From: Arcuatula senhousia
Taxonomy: Eukaryota; Mollusca; Bivalvia; Mytilida; Mytilidae
Assembly (NCBI GenBank): GCA_963971305.1
Contig: OZ020306.1
Coordinates: forward strand, 69,103,022 to 69,167,021
DNA length: 64,000 nucleotides
Direction of reading: 5' to 3'
Below the pieces are notes generated by a model. The model searched no databases. It worked only from the letters and a program-made list of their open reading frames with translations, and was not told where the DNA came from. Positions 1 through 9,866 of the stretch are shown one piece after another (the first letter of the stretch is position 1; each line of letters opens with the position of its first letter). The translations under genes were made by a program, and so were the position numbers.

Positions 1-499
1 AAAAAACACTTTTGATATGACTGCCCATTAGGCTCCTTAGGAATTGTCAAAGATGTTCTGAAAACAAATGATTAGACAGACTAAGAAAATTTCTTCGAAA
101 GCTTCGTTTAGGGTCATTGCAATAATACCTTCCATATTCTATCTATTTAACAATCGAATGTTAAACCAATGACAAACTTAAATACCTGGGCATTTGAGAA
201 ATGTTACTACGACTTTTATTAAATGTCACGTCATCACAAACCTGTCGCCGCTAGTTATGACCTAAAATTGTCCAGTCACAAACTTGATTCACTCAGAGAG
301 TCACTACTATTAGTTGACAATTTTGTTCATTTAAAGGTAGTGCGTGTAAAATTTATTATGACATTGATTGGTTCGTAGTGAGCGACCTTGCTTACATAAG
401 GAAGGTTTTATTAAAACGAATCTATTTGGCCCGAGTATGATAATAAGTCTGTATACGGATTGACCCTCGTAATTTTCATGATAAATCTATATTTTTCAG
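1..499 (+). other. Presumed intron upstream of the terminal exon of gene 1
   Basis: AT-rich sequence with no coding signal in either strand. It ends in a pyrimidine-rich acceptor (ATTTTTCAG, 491-499), so it is read as the last intron of the plus-strand gene whose final exon follows. Confidence 0.55.
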
Positions 500-803
500 T
501 CTTTGCTTGACAAAAGCATGGGTTAAAGATGTTGACTCACTGTATATATCAACTCCGCCACCGGCCGTGGTAGAGGAGAAAGGTGCTTCGCCGTTTGACA
601 TCTATCAGCTAATCCTGTGGTCCCTTAACAAGTTCAGAACCTACTCAAAAGAAAACGTATACACCCAGAACGGACCGACATTGGAAGAAGATGCACCTAA
701 AGACAACTTACCGAAAGATTTTCAACGACTTCGAAGAATGAAGATGTTTCGCAGAGGAATGATAGACCCGGTAGCGAGCGGTTTAATTGGAAAGAAGAAA
801 TAA
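500..803 (+). CDS. Terminal coding exon of an unrecognised protein
   Basis: The reading frame opens directly after an acceptor at 498-499 and runs about 101 codons to a TAA at 801-803. It has no ATG at its start: the first base finishes a codon begun in an exon left of the window. The peptide begins LCLTKAWVKD and continues with a proline patch (STPPPAVVEE), a hydrophobic helix-like segment (DIYQLILWSLNKF) and a strongly basic end (RLRRMKMFRR ... GKKK). Base composition is visibly richer in G+C than the flanks, as expected for coding DNA. A poly(A) signal lies 14 bases after the stop. The cysteine-poor, basic tail suggests an intracellular protein, but I do not recognise the family and assign no function. 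The frame, acceptor and poly(A) signal make a real last exon likely. Confidence 0.7.
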
Positions 804-816
804 TGACATTTCTACC

Positions 817-822
817 AATAAA
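817..822 (+). promoter_or_regulatory. Poly(A) signal AATAAA of gene 1
   Basis: A canonical AATAAA hexamer 14 bases after the stop codon. It gives gene 1 a very short 3' UTR and supports 500-803 as its last exon. Confidence 0.6.
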
Positions 823-882
823 ATATTCTAGATAGCAATTCCCTGTCTTTATTTCCTTCTTTTAAATGACTCAGCGTTTTGT

Positions 883-1393
883 TGTACATGTGCATCTTCA
901 TATGCTCATAGGTACTTATACATTTTTATATGCTCATAGGTACATGTACATTTTCATGTGCTCACAAGTACATGACTTTTTGTACATCTTTATAAGCGCA
1001 TGGGTACATGTACATCTTCATGTGTTCATATACATATGTTTGTGCTTATAGGTACATGTGTATTTTTATGTGCTCATAGATTCATGTACATCTTTCATGA
1101 CCTCATTAGATAGTACATGAATATTTTCGTGTTCTCATAGGTACAAGTACATATTCATGTGCTCATAGGTACATGTACATCTTAATGTTCTCATATGTTC
1201 ATGCACATCTTTTTGAGCTGATATGTACACGTGCATCTATTAATTGTGCTCATAGGTACATGTACATCTGTATGTGTTCATAAATACATGTACATATACA
1301 TCTTTAAGTTCTCAAAGGTACATGTACATTTTTATGTGCTCATGGATACAGGTACATCTTTATGTACTCATAGGTACATGAACAACACTCATA
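883..1393. repeat. Degenerate 28-bp minisatellite, about 18 units
   Basis: The unit is roughly GTACATGTACATCTT followed by TATGTGCTCATAG. It recurs about 18 times with drift in length and sequence. Each unit carries the self-complementary core GTACATGTAC. Open frames across it are products of the repeat, not genes. It lies between the 3' ends of gene 1 (plus) and gene 2 (minus). Confidence 0.85.
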
Positions 1394-1773
1394 GAACAAA
1401 ATATTTGTATGCATTTGTTGTATCGAACATTGATATGGATGATTTTTACCATGCCTGTTTATGTTGCTTTGCTTTTGTATCGTTTCTTCTTCTTTTTTTG
1501 CATGTAAATACTTTGAATTTGGTTAGTCTTGTTTTTATTAATTATTTTAAAATATCCTTTTAAAGCGCCCAAAGTAAACGTGTGGTCATGTACATTTAAC
1601 AGTTCTTAATTCTGAATCGATGCTACGCTTATCATTGAATAATTAGCTGGAATATATTGTTTCTTGTTTCTAATTGAATAAAAGATCTATTCCATTCCTC
1701 CTTGATATAGTGAAGCGCACAGATTCTTCATTTTGTTCACATTTCAACCAGGAAAAAATGTTGATGTCATATT
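1394..1773. other. Intergenic stretch, no gene seen
   Basis: AT-rich sequence between the minisatellite and the PAN exon. If the PAN exon is not the last exon of gene 2, a further small exon would have to lie here or within the minisatellite. I could not find a convincing one. Confidence 0.4.
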
Positions 1774-2042
1774 TTATTTACAGTCTCTTTGATAATAAGA
1801 ATATTCGTAAGTATACGAATCGTACGCCCATTGGCTGTCCAAATAATCCAGTTTTGTAGTGCTTAATAGAAAACAGTCACGTGATATTGAACCATACTGA
1901 ATTGATTTGCATAACGAGCTGGTTGCCTGAATGCAATGTTGCTTACATTCGTCCAGAGATACGTTACTAAAATCGACTGGGGATCCAGCGCCAATATAAT
2001 GAAGGAAAGTGCGCATAAAATCTGTTCCAGGTTCCGTGCATG
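1774..2042 (-). CDS. PAN/Apple-domain exon of a secreted protein (gene 2, 3' exon)
   Basis: Minus-strand exon after an acceptor (TTCTGACAG, its AG at 2043-2044). The peptide has the six-cysteine spacing of a PAN/Apple domain: an opening Cys (CTEPGTDF), then DECKQHC, SLCKSIQY, SRDCFLL and a closing Cys (YQRDC). PAN/Apple domains are extracellular protein- or glycan-binding modules. The incoming phase fits the EB exon at 3740-3916 exactly. The 3' limit is ambiguous. Read through, the exon ends at RDCK and a TAA at 1774-1776 that overlaps an AATAAA hexamer. Alternatively a GTAAAT donor splits the last Cys codon and the exon ends at 1782. Either choice keeps the sixth cysteine possible. With the stop used, the three known exons give 261 residues. 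Confidence 0.75.
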
Positions 2043-2194
2043 CTGTCAGAATAAAACAAAAACAAAATGAGAAACATAAAGTTTAACAATATTAATCATA
2101 TCAAGAAAAAAAATAATAGTTTTGTTGTCGATGTCAATAGGCAGCAATGCAAATTTCCTTATATGATAAACAAGATACTAGAAATAAAAATCAC

Positions 2195-2545
2195 AACAAT
2201 GTTTCAGACAATAATTTTTCTTCATTTGACGGGCATTTCGTCTATAATCTAAGAATCATCAGAGGCACTCTACCAAAAATATTGATAAGCCAAACGCTAT
2301 ATGATTATATGATTATGAAGACCATAGAACAATGAAACCGAAAATACCGAGCTGGGAAAAAATAATGACTAAGAATAACCCCATACCTGGGGTAGGAAGA
2401 ACCTCAGGATTGATACAATTTTGAAATTTCAACAAATAATTTGAAGCTTTAAAGTGCTCTTCAAACACAAAAGTGTTGATGTCTGGGCTGGCTAACCTCA
2501 GGGAGTTAAAACCCCACCAGCTAATCTTCACTGATGTTAGTAATA
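2195..2545 (+). repeat. Dispersed repeat R1, single diverged copy
   Basis: A diverged single unit of the 359-bp family arrayed at 47.8-49.0 kb. It shares the GGCATTTCGTCTATAATC-like block, the TCATCAGAGGC and CTCTACCAAAAATATTG blocks, the GTAGGAAGAACCT block and the CTAACCTC ... AAAACCCCACCAG end. Confidence 0.75.
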
Positions 2546-2819
2546 AATATTCACCAAAGCTCCAGACAATAAATTTGTAGCTCCAACAGGCGTTTCGGAC
2601 TGAGATAATTAAGAAGGAATGCAGTTCCTACCTACTTATTGCACCTAAGTAGTCATGTTTTCCCTTATTATCCTTACATGTATGTTAGTCAGATCCGGTA
2701 GAACACTCGATAACGATAATTTTCAATCTGTACCGAGATTAGTTTTTCTTATGAGCCAAGACACCAAAAGGAAACGAATGCAAACATAAGAGATTCTCAT
2801 TTTGTTGTTATCTCCTTAT

Positions 2820-2850
2820 TTGTTTTTTTTTTTGGGGGGGGGGGGATTTT
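2820..2850. repeat. T-run joined to G-run
   Basis: A short homopolymer junction, about ten T followed by thirteen G, just upstream of the inverted R2 copy. Confidence 0.8.
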
Positions 2851-2892
2851 TGGGTTGGGTTTTTTTTTACGCCGATAGATCATTTTCACTCT

Positions 2893-3140
2893 GAATTGAC
2901 TGTTGGCAATGCGACAGGTGTGCTATAGCAAGCAGGAACTGTTTACTCTTCCGGAGCACCTGAGTTCACTCTTGTTTCGACTGGAGTTCGCGTTGTTGAT
3001 TGAAATTCAGTTATTTTGTGTTTCCATGTTTTACATGTTGTCTGTTTTTGTCCTGTTCTTGTTAGTGTTTAAGGGTTTGTCTCTGCCTTTTCGGACTTTT
3101 GACATTCGGATACCCCATTGGTACCTCTGCGTCTTTCATA
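2893..3140 (-). repeat. Dispersed SINE-like repeat R2, inverted copy
   Basis: The reverse complement of the family seen at 8.7, 28.6 and 33.2 kb. Markers are TGCTATAGCAAGCAGGAACT, the CTCTTCCGGAGCACC block and GAGTTCACTC followed by GTTTCGACT. The open frame here is a repeat artefact. Confidence 0.75.
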
Positions 3141-3161
3141 TTGCTGGTTTCTGGTCAAATG

Positions 3162-3474
3162 TTTGGTAATTAGTCAAAAGGGGAATAACTCATTGAAGAC
3201 CCAAGACCAAACATTCTGGTTCTCTGTCCCATAGAAACATAGGAAAATTAGGAAAATGAAATCAACTCATAGGACAACACCATTAATTTGATAGTGCATA
3301 TCTAGTTTTGAAAAATTAGCTTAACACTGCTCATGTATTTACCAAATATAAATTTGCTACAGAATTTAAGAAATTAATGAGCTGTTTTTCCCACGTGGTT
3401 TTCCCTTTCTCCAATGGAAAAATAAAAAAGTATGTTGGGTGTTGGAGTTATTCCCCTTTGGTCCAACTACCAAA
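3162..3474. mobile_element. MITE-like element with terminal inverted repeats
   Basis: The left end TTTGGTAATTAGTC followed by AAAAGGGGAATAACTC is matched in inverted orientation by the right end GAGTTATTCCCCTTTGG followed by TCCAACTACCAAA. That gives roughly 30-bp terminal inverted repeats around a 313-bp body with no coding capacity. No clear target duplication was found, so the outermost bases are uncertain. Confidence 0.65.
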
Positions 3475-3739
3475 GATCTGACCTACTACCACAAATAAGA
3501 AAATCATCTATTTGGTCATGTTTGACCTTCTAACCGCTCTTGCAATTATATCATTTCTCTTTTTCATCAACATTTCTATTCTGAAAACGATTGTTAGACT
3601 TTAATCCAATGTTCGTTTTTTACTTGGAAGTTGTTATTTAATGATGAATTGGTGAGTATATGTATCAAACGAAAAGTCGATCTTATTAAAACAAATACAT
3701 TCACTAATAACATTTTCTGCTTTTAAACAGTAAACGAAC

Positions 3740-3916
3740 CTGGAGTACATGTGTGTCCTGAAGGTGAAAAGCTGTAACCCGAGGTACACCAGCATCGACT
3801 TGGTGTGCAGTCAGAGGAGGCAGGCGAAGTGATATTTACACAGTCCGCTCTGCATTCTGCGTTGTCGACTATACAGTCAGAAGAAGTACTACACAGGTCA
3901 CCTATATATCCTGCCG
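3740..3916 (-). CDS. EB/EGF-like cysteine-rich module exon of gene 2
   Basis: A minus-strand 177-bp exon between an acceptor (TTCTATTTTAG, its AG at 3917-3918) and a GTTCGT donor (3739 downwards). It encodes about 59 residues with eight cysteines: LCSTSSDC, AECRADC, SSDCTPSRCWC, then GYSFSPSGHTC. The C-x-C plus GY...C ending is typical of EB modules and related EGF-like folds of secreted invertebrate proteins. Both ends are phase 1, the same as the flanking PAN exons, so exon and domain boundaries coincide as in exon-shuffled extracellular proteins. It joins to the PAN exon at 2042 as ...CTPACTEP.... Its role is presumably a spacer or binding module, and its ligand is unknown. Confidence 0.75.
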
Positions 3917-4037
3917 CTAAAATAGAATCCATTTATTTAAATAAAGATGAAATCTATTAAATGATATTTTATTTTATTATATTACAAACTTATACATGTA
4001 CCTATATTCAAGATCTGTCGCTGATACACTTTTAACT

Positions 4038-5335
4038 AACAAGAGGCTCCCGGGAGCCTGAATCGTTCACCTGGTCTTGATGTCAAATCTAGGGAGACTT
4101 TTGTATAGCTAAATGAGCTGAATGTTTAAGCAAGAAAAAGCATTTCTCTATTTGCAATTGTTTTCATTCTATAAGCAAAAAAACACTATTTTTTACCTTA
4201 AAGGGGCAATAAACCCTTTAAGGGATCATCTGCCAACTTCAAGCTTATGAAGACTTTTGTACAGCTTAATTAACTGAATGTTTAAGCAAGCAACAACTTT
4301 TCTCTATCTGCAATTGTTTTCATTCCATAGGAAAAAACACTAATTTTGGCATTTAAGGGACTGTAACCACTTAAAAGGGTCATCTGACAACTTTGACCCT
4401 ACGAATGCTTTTGTAGAGCTTAATGAGCTGAACATTTAAGCAAGCAGCTGGTTTTCTCTATCTGCAATAGTTTTCATTCTTTAAGCCAAAAACACTATTT
4501 ATCGCCTTGAAGGGGATGTAACCCCTATAAGGGGTCATCTAACAACTTCGACCCTAGGAGACTTTTGAAGAGCTAAATAAGCTGAACATTTAAGCTAGCA
4601 ACAGCTTTTCTCTATCTGCAATAGTTTTTATTCTAAAGGCCAAAAACACTATTTTTCGCCTTTAAGGGGCCGTAACCCCTATAAGGGGTCATCTGACAAC
4701 TTTGACCCTATGAATGCTTTTGTAGAGCTAAATGAGCTGAACATTTAAGCAAGCAAAAGCTTTTCTCATTCTGCAATAGTTTTCATTCTATGGGCCAAAA
4801 ACTTTAAGGGGCCGTAACCCCATAAGGGGTCATCTGACAACTTCGACCCTATAAAGACTTTTGTAAAGCTTAATGAGCTTAACATTTAAGCAAGCAACAG
4901 CTTTGCTTTATTTGCAATAGTTTTCATACTGTAGGGCAAAAACATGAAAAAAAAATGGTATTTTTTCGCTTTAAAGGGCCGTAAACCCTATAAGGGATCA
5001 TCTGACAACTTCGACCAAATAAAGACTTTTGTAGAACTTTTGACCCTGAAGCAGAAGCGTGGCTTCAGATTTCATCTATCTCTTATACTTTTTGAATTAC
5101 AAGCCAAAAACAGTAGTCTGACCCCCCCTGTTCTATTTTCACCCAGGGCGGCCATGTTTTTTTTTTACGAATCAAAAATCTAAACACACCCTAAGGATCA
5201 ATCATACCAAGTTTAATTGAATTCTGTTCAGTAGTTTCAGAGAAGAACGACACGACAGACGACGACGACAGACGACGACGAACGCCAAGTGATGGCAATA
5301 GCTCACATGGACCTTCGGACCAGCTGAGCTAAAAA
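4038..5335 (+). mobile_element. Pearl/Helitron-like non-autonomous element, copy 1 (tandem 155-bp core)
   Basis: Starts AACAAG then a perfect 16-bp palindrome AGGCTCCCGGGAGCCT. About six tandem units of 140-156 bp follow, each with AATGAGCTGAACATTTAAGC, CTCTATCTGCAATAG and an ACCCCTATAAGGGG-type hairpin. It then has a unique 3' segment, a short GAC-rich microsatellite and a right-end hairpin (GCTCACATGGACC facing GGACCAGCTGAGC) followed by TAAAAAT. A same-strand copy lies at 40342-42036. The layout of core tandem array, microsatellite and 3' hairpin matches what is described for bivalve pearl elements, which are regarded as Helitron-associated. No protein is encoded. Confidence 0.8.
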
Positions 5336-5339
5336 TAAT

Positions 5340-5392
5340 GATTGAGTGAGTGAGTTGACGTTTTACGCCCGTGCAGGCGATGAACATGAAAA
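5340..5392 (+). repeat. Dispersed repeat R3, 5' part (interrupted by foldback)
   Basis: Begins with GAGTGAGTGAGTT and TTTTACGCCCGTGCAGGCGA, as at 55228. The repeat resumes at 6502 beyond the inserted foldback element. Confidence 0.75.
5385..5392. repeat. Left target-site duplication CATGAAAA
   Basis: The same octamer follows the right end of the foldback at 6502-6509. A related uninterrupted repeat at 55288-55295 contains it once. Confidence 0.85.
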
Positions 5393-6501
5393 CACAGGCA
5401 CTTGTATACAGGATAACCCTTATGGTGCCCCACCCCCCTTTTTTCAAAACCGATTATTATTTTCATTTTTTCTGTAACATTTCTCACTTTTACTCATACA
5501 CATGTCAAATATATGTAAATCTACCATCAAACAGTATCTACTATCCATATGGGGTTACTGATATATAATAAGCGAGAAGGTAAGTCACTTCGGTTTGTTT
5601 ACATTTGGGTACCATGTAGGGATCTATCTAAAAATTTTCTGATAATATGTACTCACCCCTCAAAAATTTGCGTGCCCCATGTAGCTGATATATTTTACTT
5701 CCTGAAAAAACAAATATCGTTTCTATATACTCCAAGGTAAATGTATAATTCATACACTTTCCGCGAAATTTGACACATTTTCGTCGCCATTTGTTAGCAC
5801 TCGAGTTAAAGCTACGGAAGTAAGAAATTAGCGCCATCTGTGTGGTCAATCGCTATGACCAGTAACTCTTTCAGATTTGGCGCGAAATTCCGGATATCAT
5901 TAACGACTATGAAAAACGCAAATGTTCCGAGTAAAAAAATACGGGAAAATTAGTAACTTGTACTCGGAACATTTGCGTTTTTCTTAGTCGTTTATGATAT
6001 CCGGAATTTCGCGCCAAATCTGAAAGAGTTACCGGTCATAGCGATTGACCACACAGATGGCGCTAATTTCTTACTTCCGTAGCTTTAACTCGAGTGCTAA
6101 CAAATGGCGACGAAAATGTGTCAAATTTCGCGGAAAGTGTATGAATTATACATTTACCTTGGAGTATATAGAAACGATATTTGTTTTTTCAGGAAGTAAA
6201 ATATATCAGCTACATGGGGCACGCAAATTTTTGAGGGGTGAGTACATATTATCAGAAAATTTTTAGATAGATCCCTACATGGTACCCAAATGTAAACAAA
6301 CCGAAGTGACTTACCTTCTCGCTTATTATATATCAGTAACCCCATATGGATAGTAGATACTGTTTGATGGTAGATTTACATATATTTGACATGTGTATGA
6401 GTAAAAGTGAGAAATGTTACAGAAAAAATGAAAATAATAATCGGTTTTGAAAAAAGGGGGGTGGGGCACCATAAGGGTTATCCTGTATACAAGTGCCTGT
6501 G
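5393..6501. mobile_element. 1.1-kb near-perfect foldback (palindromic) transposable element
   Basis: Two arms of 541 bp (5393-5933 and 5961-6501) are reverse complements of each other around a 27-base loop. I count three mismatches, all close to the centre, and no indels. The ends read CACAGGCACTTGTATACAGG inwards. An 8-bp target duplication, CATGAAAA, flanks it on both sides, and the interruption is inside an R3 repeat whose unoccupied paralogue is present at 55288. An 8-bp duplication is typical of hAT, P or Merlin-type DNA transposons. The paired open frames in the two arms are mirror images and are not considered genes. No transposase is encoded, so movement would need an enzyme supplied in trans. 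Confidence 0.9.
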
Positions 6502-6655
6502 CATGAAAAGGATGATAAAATGAACATGAAATGATGATGATAAATGAAACATGGGGAAGGGCTGGGGAAAAAAGGAACAGAAAATTTTAAGAACCACATG
6601 TACAGGAAAAGGAGAGAGGTGGGTAGGGGCAGAAAGTTTATACAAACTAAATTTA
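6502..6655 (+). repeat. Dispersed repeat R3, continuation after the foldback
   Basis: Continues GATGATAAAATGAACATG, GGGGAAGGGCTGGGG and GAGAGGTGGGTAGGGGC, collinear with 55296-55420. It is truncated before the family's 3' half. Confidence 0.75.
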
Positions 6656-8715
6656 ATTTAACTAGTATTTTACTATCTCAAAGAACTAATACCTATATAA
6701 AAGACCACTGACTGTCAATTGACTGTGATGATAATACAAGGAAAACAATATTTTTTCTGCTAAAGAAATAGCAAACTGTACATTGCATATATCAATTAAA
6801 AAGCTAAAACTTTAAAGATTTCACTAAAACTTTCGATTACTACCCACTGTATATAGCGTTTTGCAAATATACATAATATACATCATATACATGTATCAAC
6901 ACACAAGTACACAATTAAGGCCCTCTGCCTTTCATGCCTTTCGTTGACCACAAATGTATACATGTAATTCCTATTGAAAATAATTCTTTAGTTTTTTTGC
7001 GGTCGGTTTTGGTCTCATTATTCTTTCGTATTTAATGAGTTGCAAAACACTATCAATATTTTTGGGATGAAGTAAAGTTTCTTTATGTGAAATTGGGAAT
7101 AATAAAAAGGGGGTATTTTCTTTTCGAAAGCTCTCGGACCTTGCCGACTCTTGAGCCTTATAGTTTTCACTTGTCAAAAGAGTTGCAATTTTTTTTTAAA
7201 GTTTCATTATTTTGGACATATTGGCCAGAGGTACAAATAGTGCTGATAACACTTTTTTTCACAAAGTAGCATTTTTTCAATATTGAATAGTGAGGAAAAA
7301 TAAATTACCTTCTCGGTCCTATTGGTGCTACATGTATCAGTACCTATTGATAGCAATCAGAGAAAAACATAGTATTTGTATTGATCCAAGGTAAAAAAAA
7401 ACAACAGGAAACTGTTACTAAACGACAAGACTTTATAATTAGATGCAAAGTTATTCAGTTATTTAAAAAACAACTTCATAGAACCAGATCATTTTCATCA
7501 TCAAATCATAAAATGTAGGAATAATCATCCGATAATCTTAGAATACAAAATATTTAACAATAAGAATATCTTGAGAGTGATGTCCAAACGTTCAAAATGT
7601 AGAATTTTTCGGCAGTCGTGCAGATTGAGCTATTGTCAACATTCTTATTAAACAAAGCTTAATGAAGAGTTTTTTTCGCATTAGAAGTCTGACCTCTTCC
7701 TACTTTTCATTTTACCTTAATTGTGTACTGATTATAACTAAAATATGACACAAAACAAACAACAATCAATCAATCAAACCAATGTGCATAACATATTGAA
7801 GACGATCTAGCTATGAGCAGTTATTAAATTCAATTTGTAATGATTATTAAATATTTTACAAGATGCAATTTCCTTTTTCGCAGTTTTAATTTTTAAAACC
7901 TCATTTAATAACCAAACAACTAAAATCACCATGATAGTAATTTTGATTATGATTTGGATTCACTTCTGGACAATAAAACTTTAATAAACATTGCAGCGCT
8001 TGCAGTTTTTCACAGCCTGTCTTGCTAGATGTACAACATATATTAATTACAAATATTACCTTTTTGACAGATTTGTAATTTGTCAAATATTGGTTTCATA
8101 TAAAAATGCTATAAATGAAATTCAGTCAAACGTTTTTACAGCAACTTGTTGTCCTTTTGTTAAGCGATTCATATAACTATAAACGTAATTAAATTATAAT
8201 TGGTCTAGAGAAAAATGAATTATTTTTTATATTAATTAAATTCATTTTTTAGATTGTAGATAACTTGTTAAGGCACTGTGCAAATACATGATTTATCAAA
8301 AAATAGCTGAATGAACTATTTGATTTGATTTTTAATTGTTATATGTTTTTAACTGCTCCAAGGAGCGTCGAAGTCTTTCTTATCTTTTTCTGTATCTCAT
8401 ATAACTGGACAATTAAACACCGTTTGCTTCAAACAAGGAAATTTCCAGTAAAAAAAGTCCTTTACATACTCTCTCTTGCTAGCTGAACAACTCATTTATT
8501 AAAATGATTACATTTCTGGTAACTTTGGTATTTGTTAAGTATTGGTTTCTTATAAAATGCTGCAAATGATTTTTATAATGGCTTGTTTTTCTTTTGCTCA
8601 ACGACTCATCAAAATATTAAAGCACCAAAATAATTGATACGTAGAAAATAAGGAAATTCTTTTTATATACTTCAATATTTCTTGATAAGAAATTTTGCAG
8701 ATTAATTATTTGATA
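6656..8715. other. Intronic/intergenic AT-rich DNA, no gene seen
   Basis: About 2 kb with no supported exon, RNA gene or well-bounded repeat on either strand. Short open frames here have no family features. Confidence 0.5.
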
Positions 8716-8721
8716 CATAGG

Positions 8722-8960
8722 TTGCGTGAAGGAAGCAAAGGTGTACCAAAGGTGTACCAAAGGGGTAATCAGTATCATAAAACCGTAACGACAAAGACAA
8801 AACCGGCAGACAAAAAATCATCACAACAAAACAAACCACATAACATAAAACACACACACACATAACAACAAAACCGCATTCAGCAACGCGAACTCAAGTC
8901 GAAACGAGAGTGAACTCAGGTGCTCCGGAAGAGTAAGCAGTTCCTGCTTGCTATAGCGTC
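8722..8960 (+). repeat. Dispersed SINE-like repeat R2
   Basis: Contains the family markers GTGTACCAAAGGGGTAATCA, GACAAAACCGGCAGACAA, a short CA-run, GAACTCAAGTCGAAACGAGA and GGTGCTCCGGAAGAGTAAGC. It closely matches 28618-28865 and the inverted copy at 2893-3140. Confidence 0.8.
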
Positions 8961-9131
8961 ATTTATTTCACTTGATCCTAGGTAATTTGGTTGAAACATT
9001 GATTCTTTGTTCATTCATGTATCTTTTATACAAACTAATAAGAATCACAACACAGTTCTGGGTAACGAATTTGCTACGCCTGACGAACGTATCGCTCATT
9101 TAGATTTATCACTCAGAGGAGCTCTTCCCAT

Positions 9132-9445
9132 ACGACAGGTGGTCTAGTAGCTAACCCATCAGGCCACTAACACCAAGGTTCGTGGTTCGACCCTCCATAT
9201 CCACGTCGGGGATGAAAATTTCATGGAACGATTTTCCGCCTCGCTTTGACACAATTTGCTTCATTTACCATGGTCTCAAGAAATGATGCTAGTCCTTTGG
9301 AAAGGACGAAAAAAGGTTGTCCCGTGTATTGGGAAAGCAATACCCTGTGCACGTTAAAGACCTTTTTGTAGAGTTCGATAAGAGTAGGCTCAATATGACC
9401 CGCTACAAAGGCCGCAAAAGGCCACAAACTGGTGGTGTATTAACA
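9132..9445 (+). mobile_element. tRNA-headed SINE
   Basis: The 5' part carries RNA polymerase III internal promoter boxes: an A box TGGTCTAGTAG (9140-9150) and a B box GGTTCGACCCT (9184-9194) at tRNA-like spacing. A body follows with the blocks ATGGTCTCAAGAAATGATGC, GTTGTCCCGTGTATTG and GACCCGCTACAAAGGC. The body recurs, more diverged, at 31430-31690. The 3' end fades into AT-rich DNA, so the limit is approximate. Confidence 0.75.
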
Positions 9446-9866
9446 GAAGAGATTAAGCTTCTTTCCTTATCCAGGATAAATATTTATAAATTATATAGAT
9501 TAAATAGAGACAGATTGTTGAAATAAAAGATTGATAAAACTCCTCTGCAGTTACGATTCATTTGGTTTTCTACATTTCAAATATATCTTTATGGGTTTCA
9601 ACAAAGTTTTAATTTTGAAAGCACACAAGTACATGTGACTAAACAACTGGAATCAGCGGGTCGGCAATTTTGATTTCAATTCTTAATGACGCTTAAAAAA
9701 CTGGACAACAAAGAACAATGTTGTTGCTTTAACGGTACTTCATATTTTAGCCATTGCATATGTAACTGTGATCACTTCCAATTATAGGTCCTTATATTTT
9801 GTCTTGATAATTGTAGAGCTCGTTAATACAGACGTCATTTTATGTTCATTTTATCACCCCTCCCTA

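Noticed and set aside
866..1563. Open frames of 61 and 110 codons
   Set aside because: They lie in the 28-bp minisatellite and its AT-rich flank.
4038..5335. CRISPR-like or satellite array
   Set aside because: Units are 140-156 bp, there are no spacers, and fixed unique ends recur at 40342-42036, so it is a mobile element in a eukaryotic genome.
5549..6345. Paired open frames of 63 and 73 codons on both strands
   Set aside because: They are mirror images created by the foldback arms. There is no domain, and composition is that of the non-coding element.
9132..9200. Possible tRNA gene
   Set aside because: A and B boxes are present, but the sequence does not give a convincing cloverleaf and continues into a repeated SINE body.
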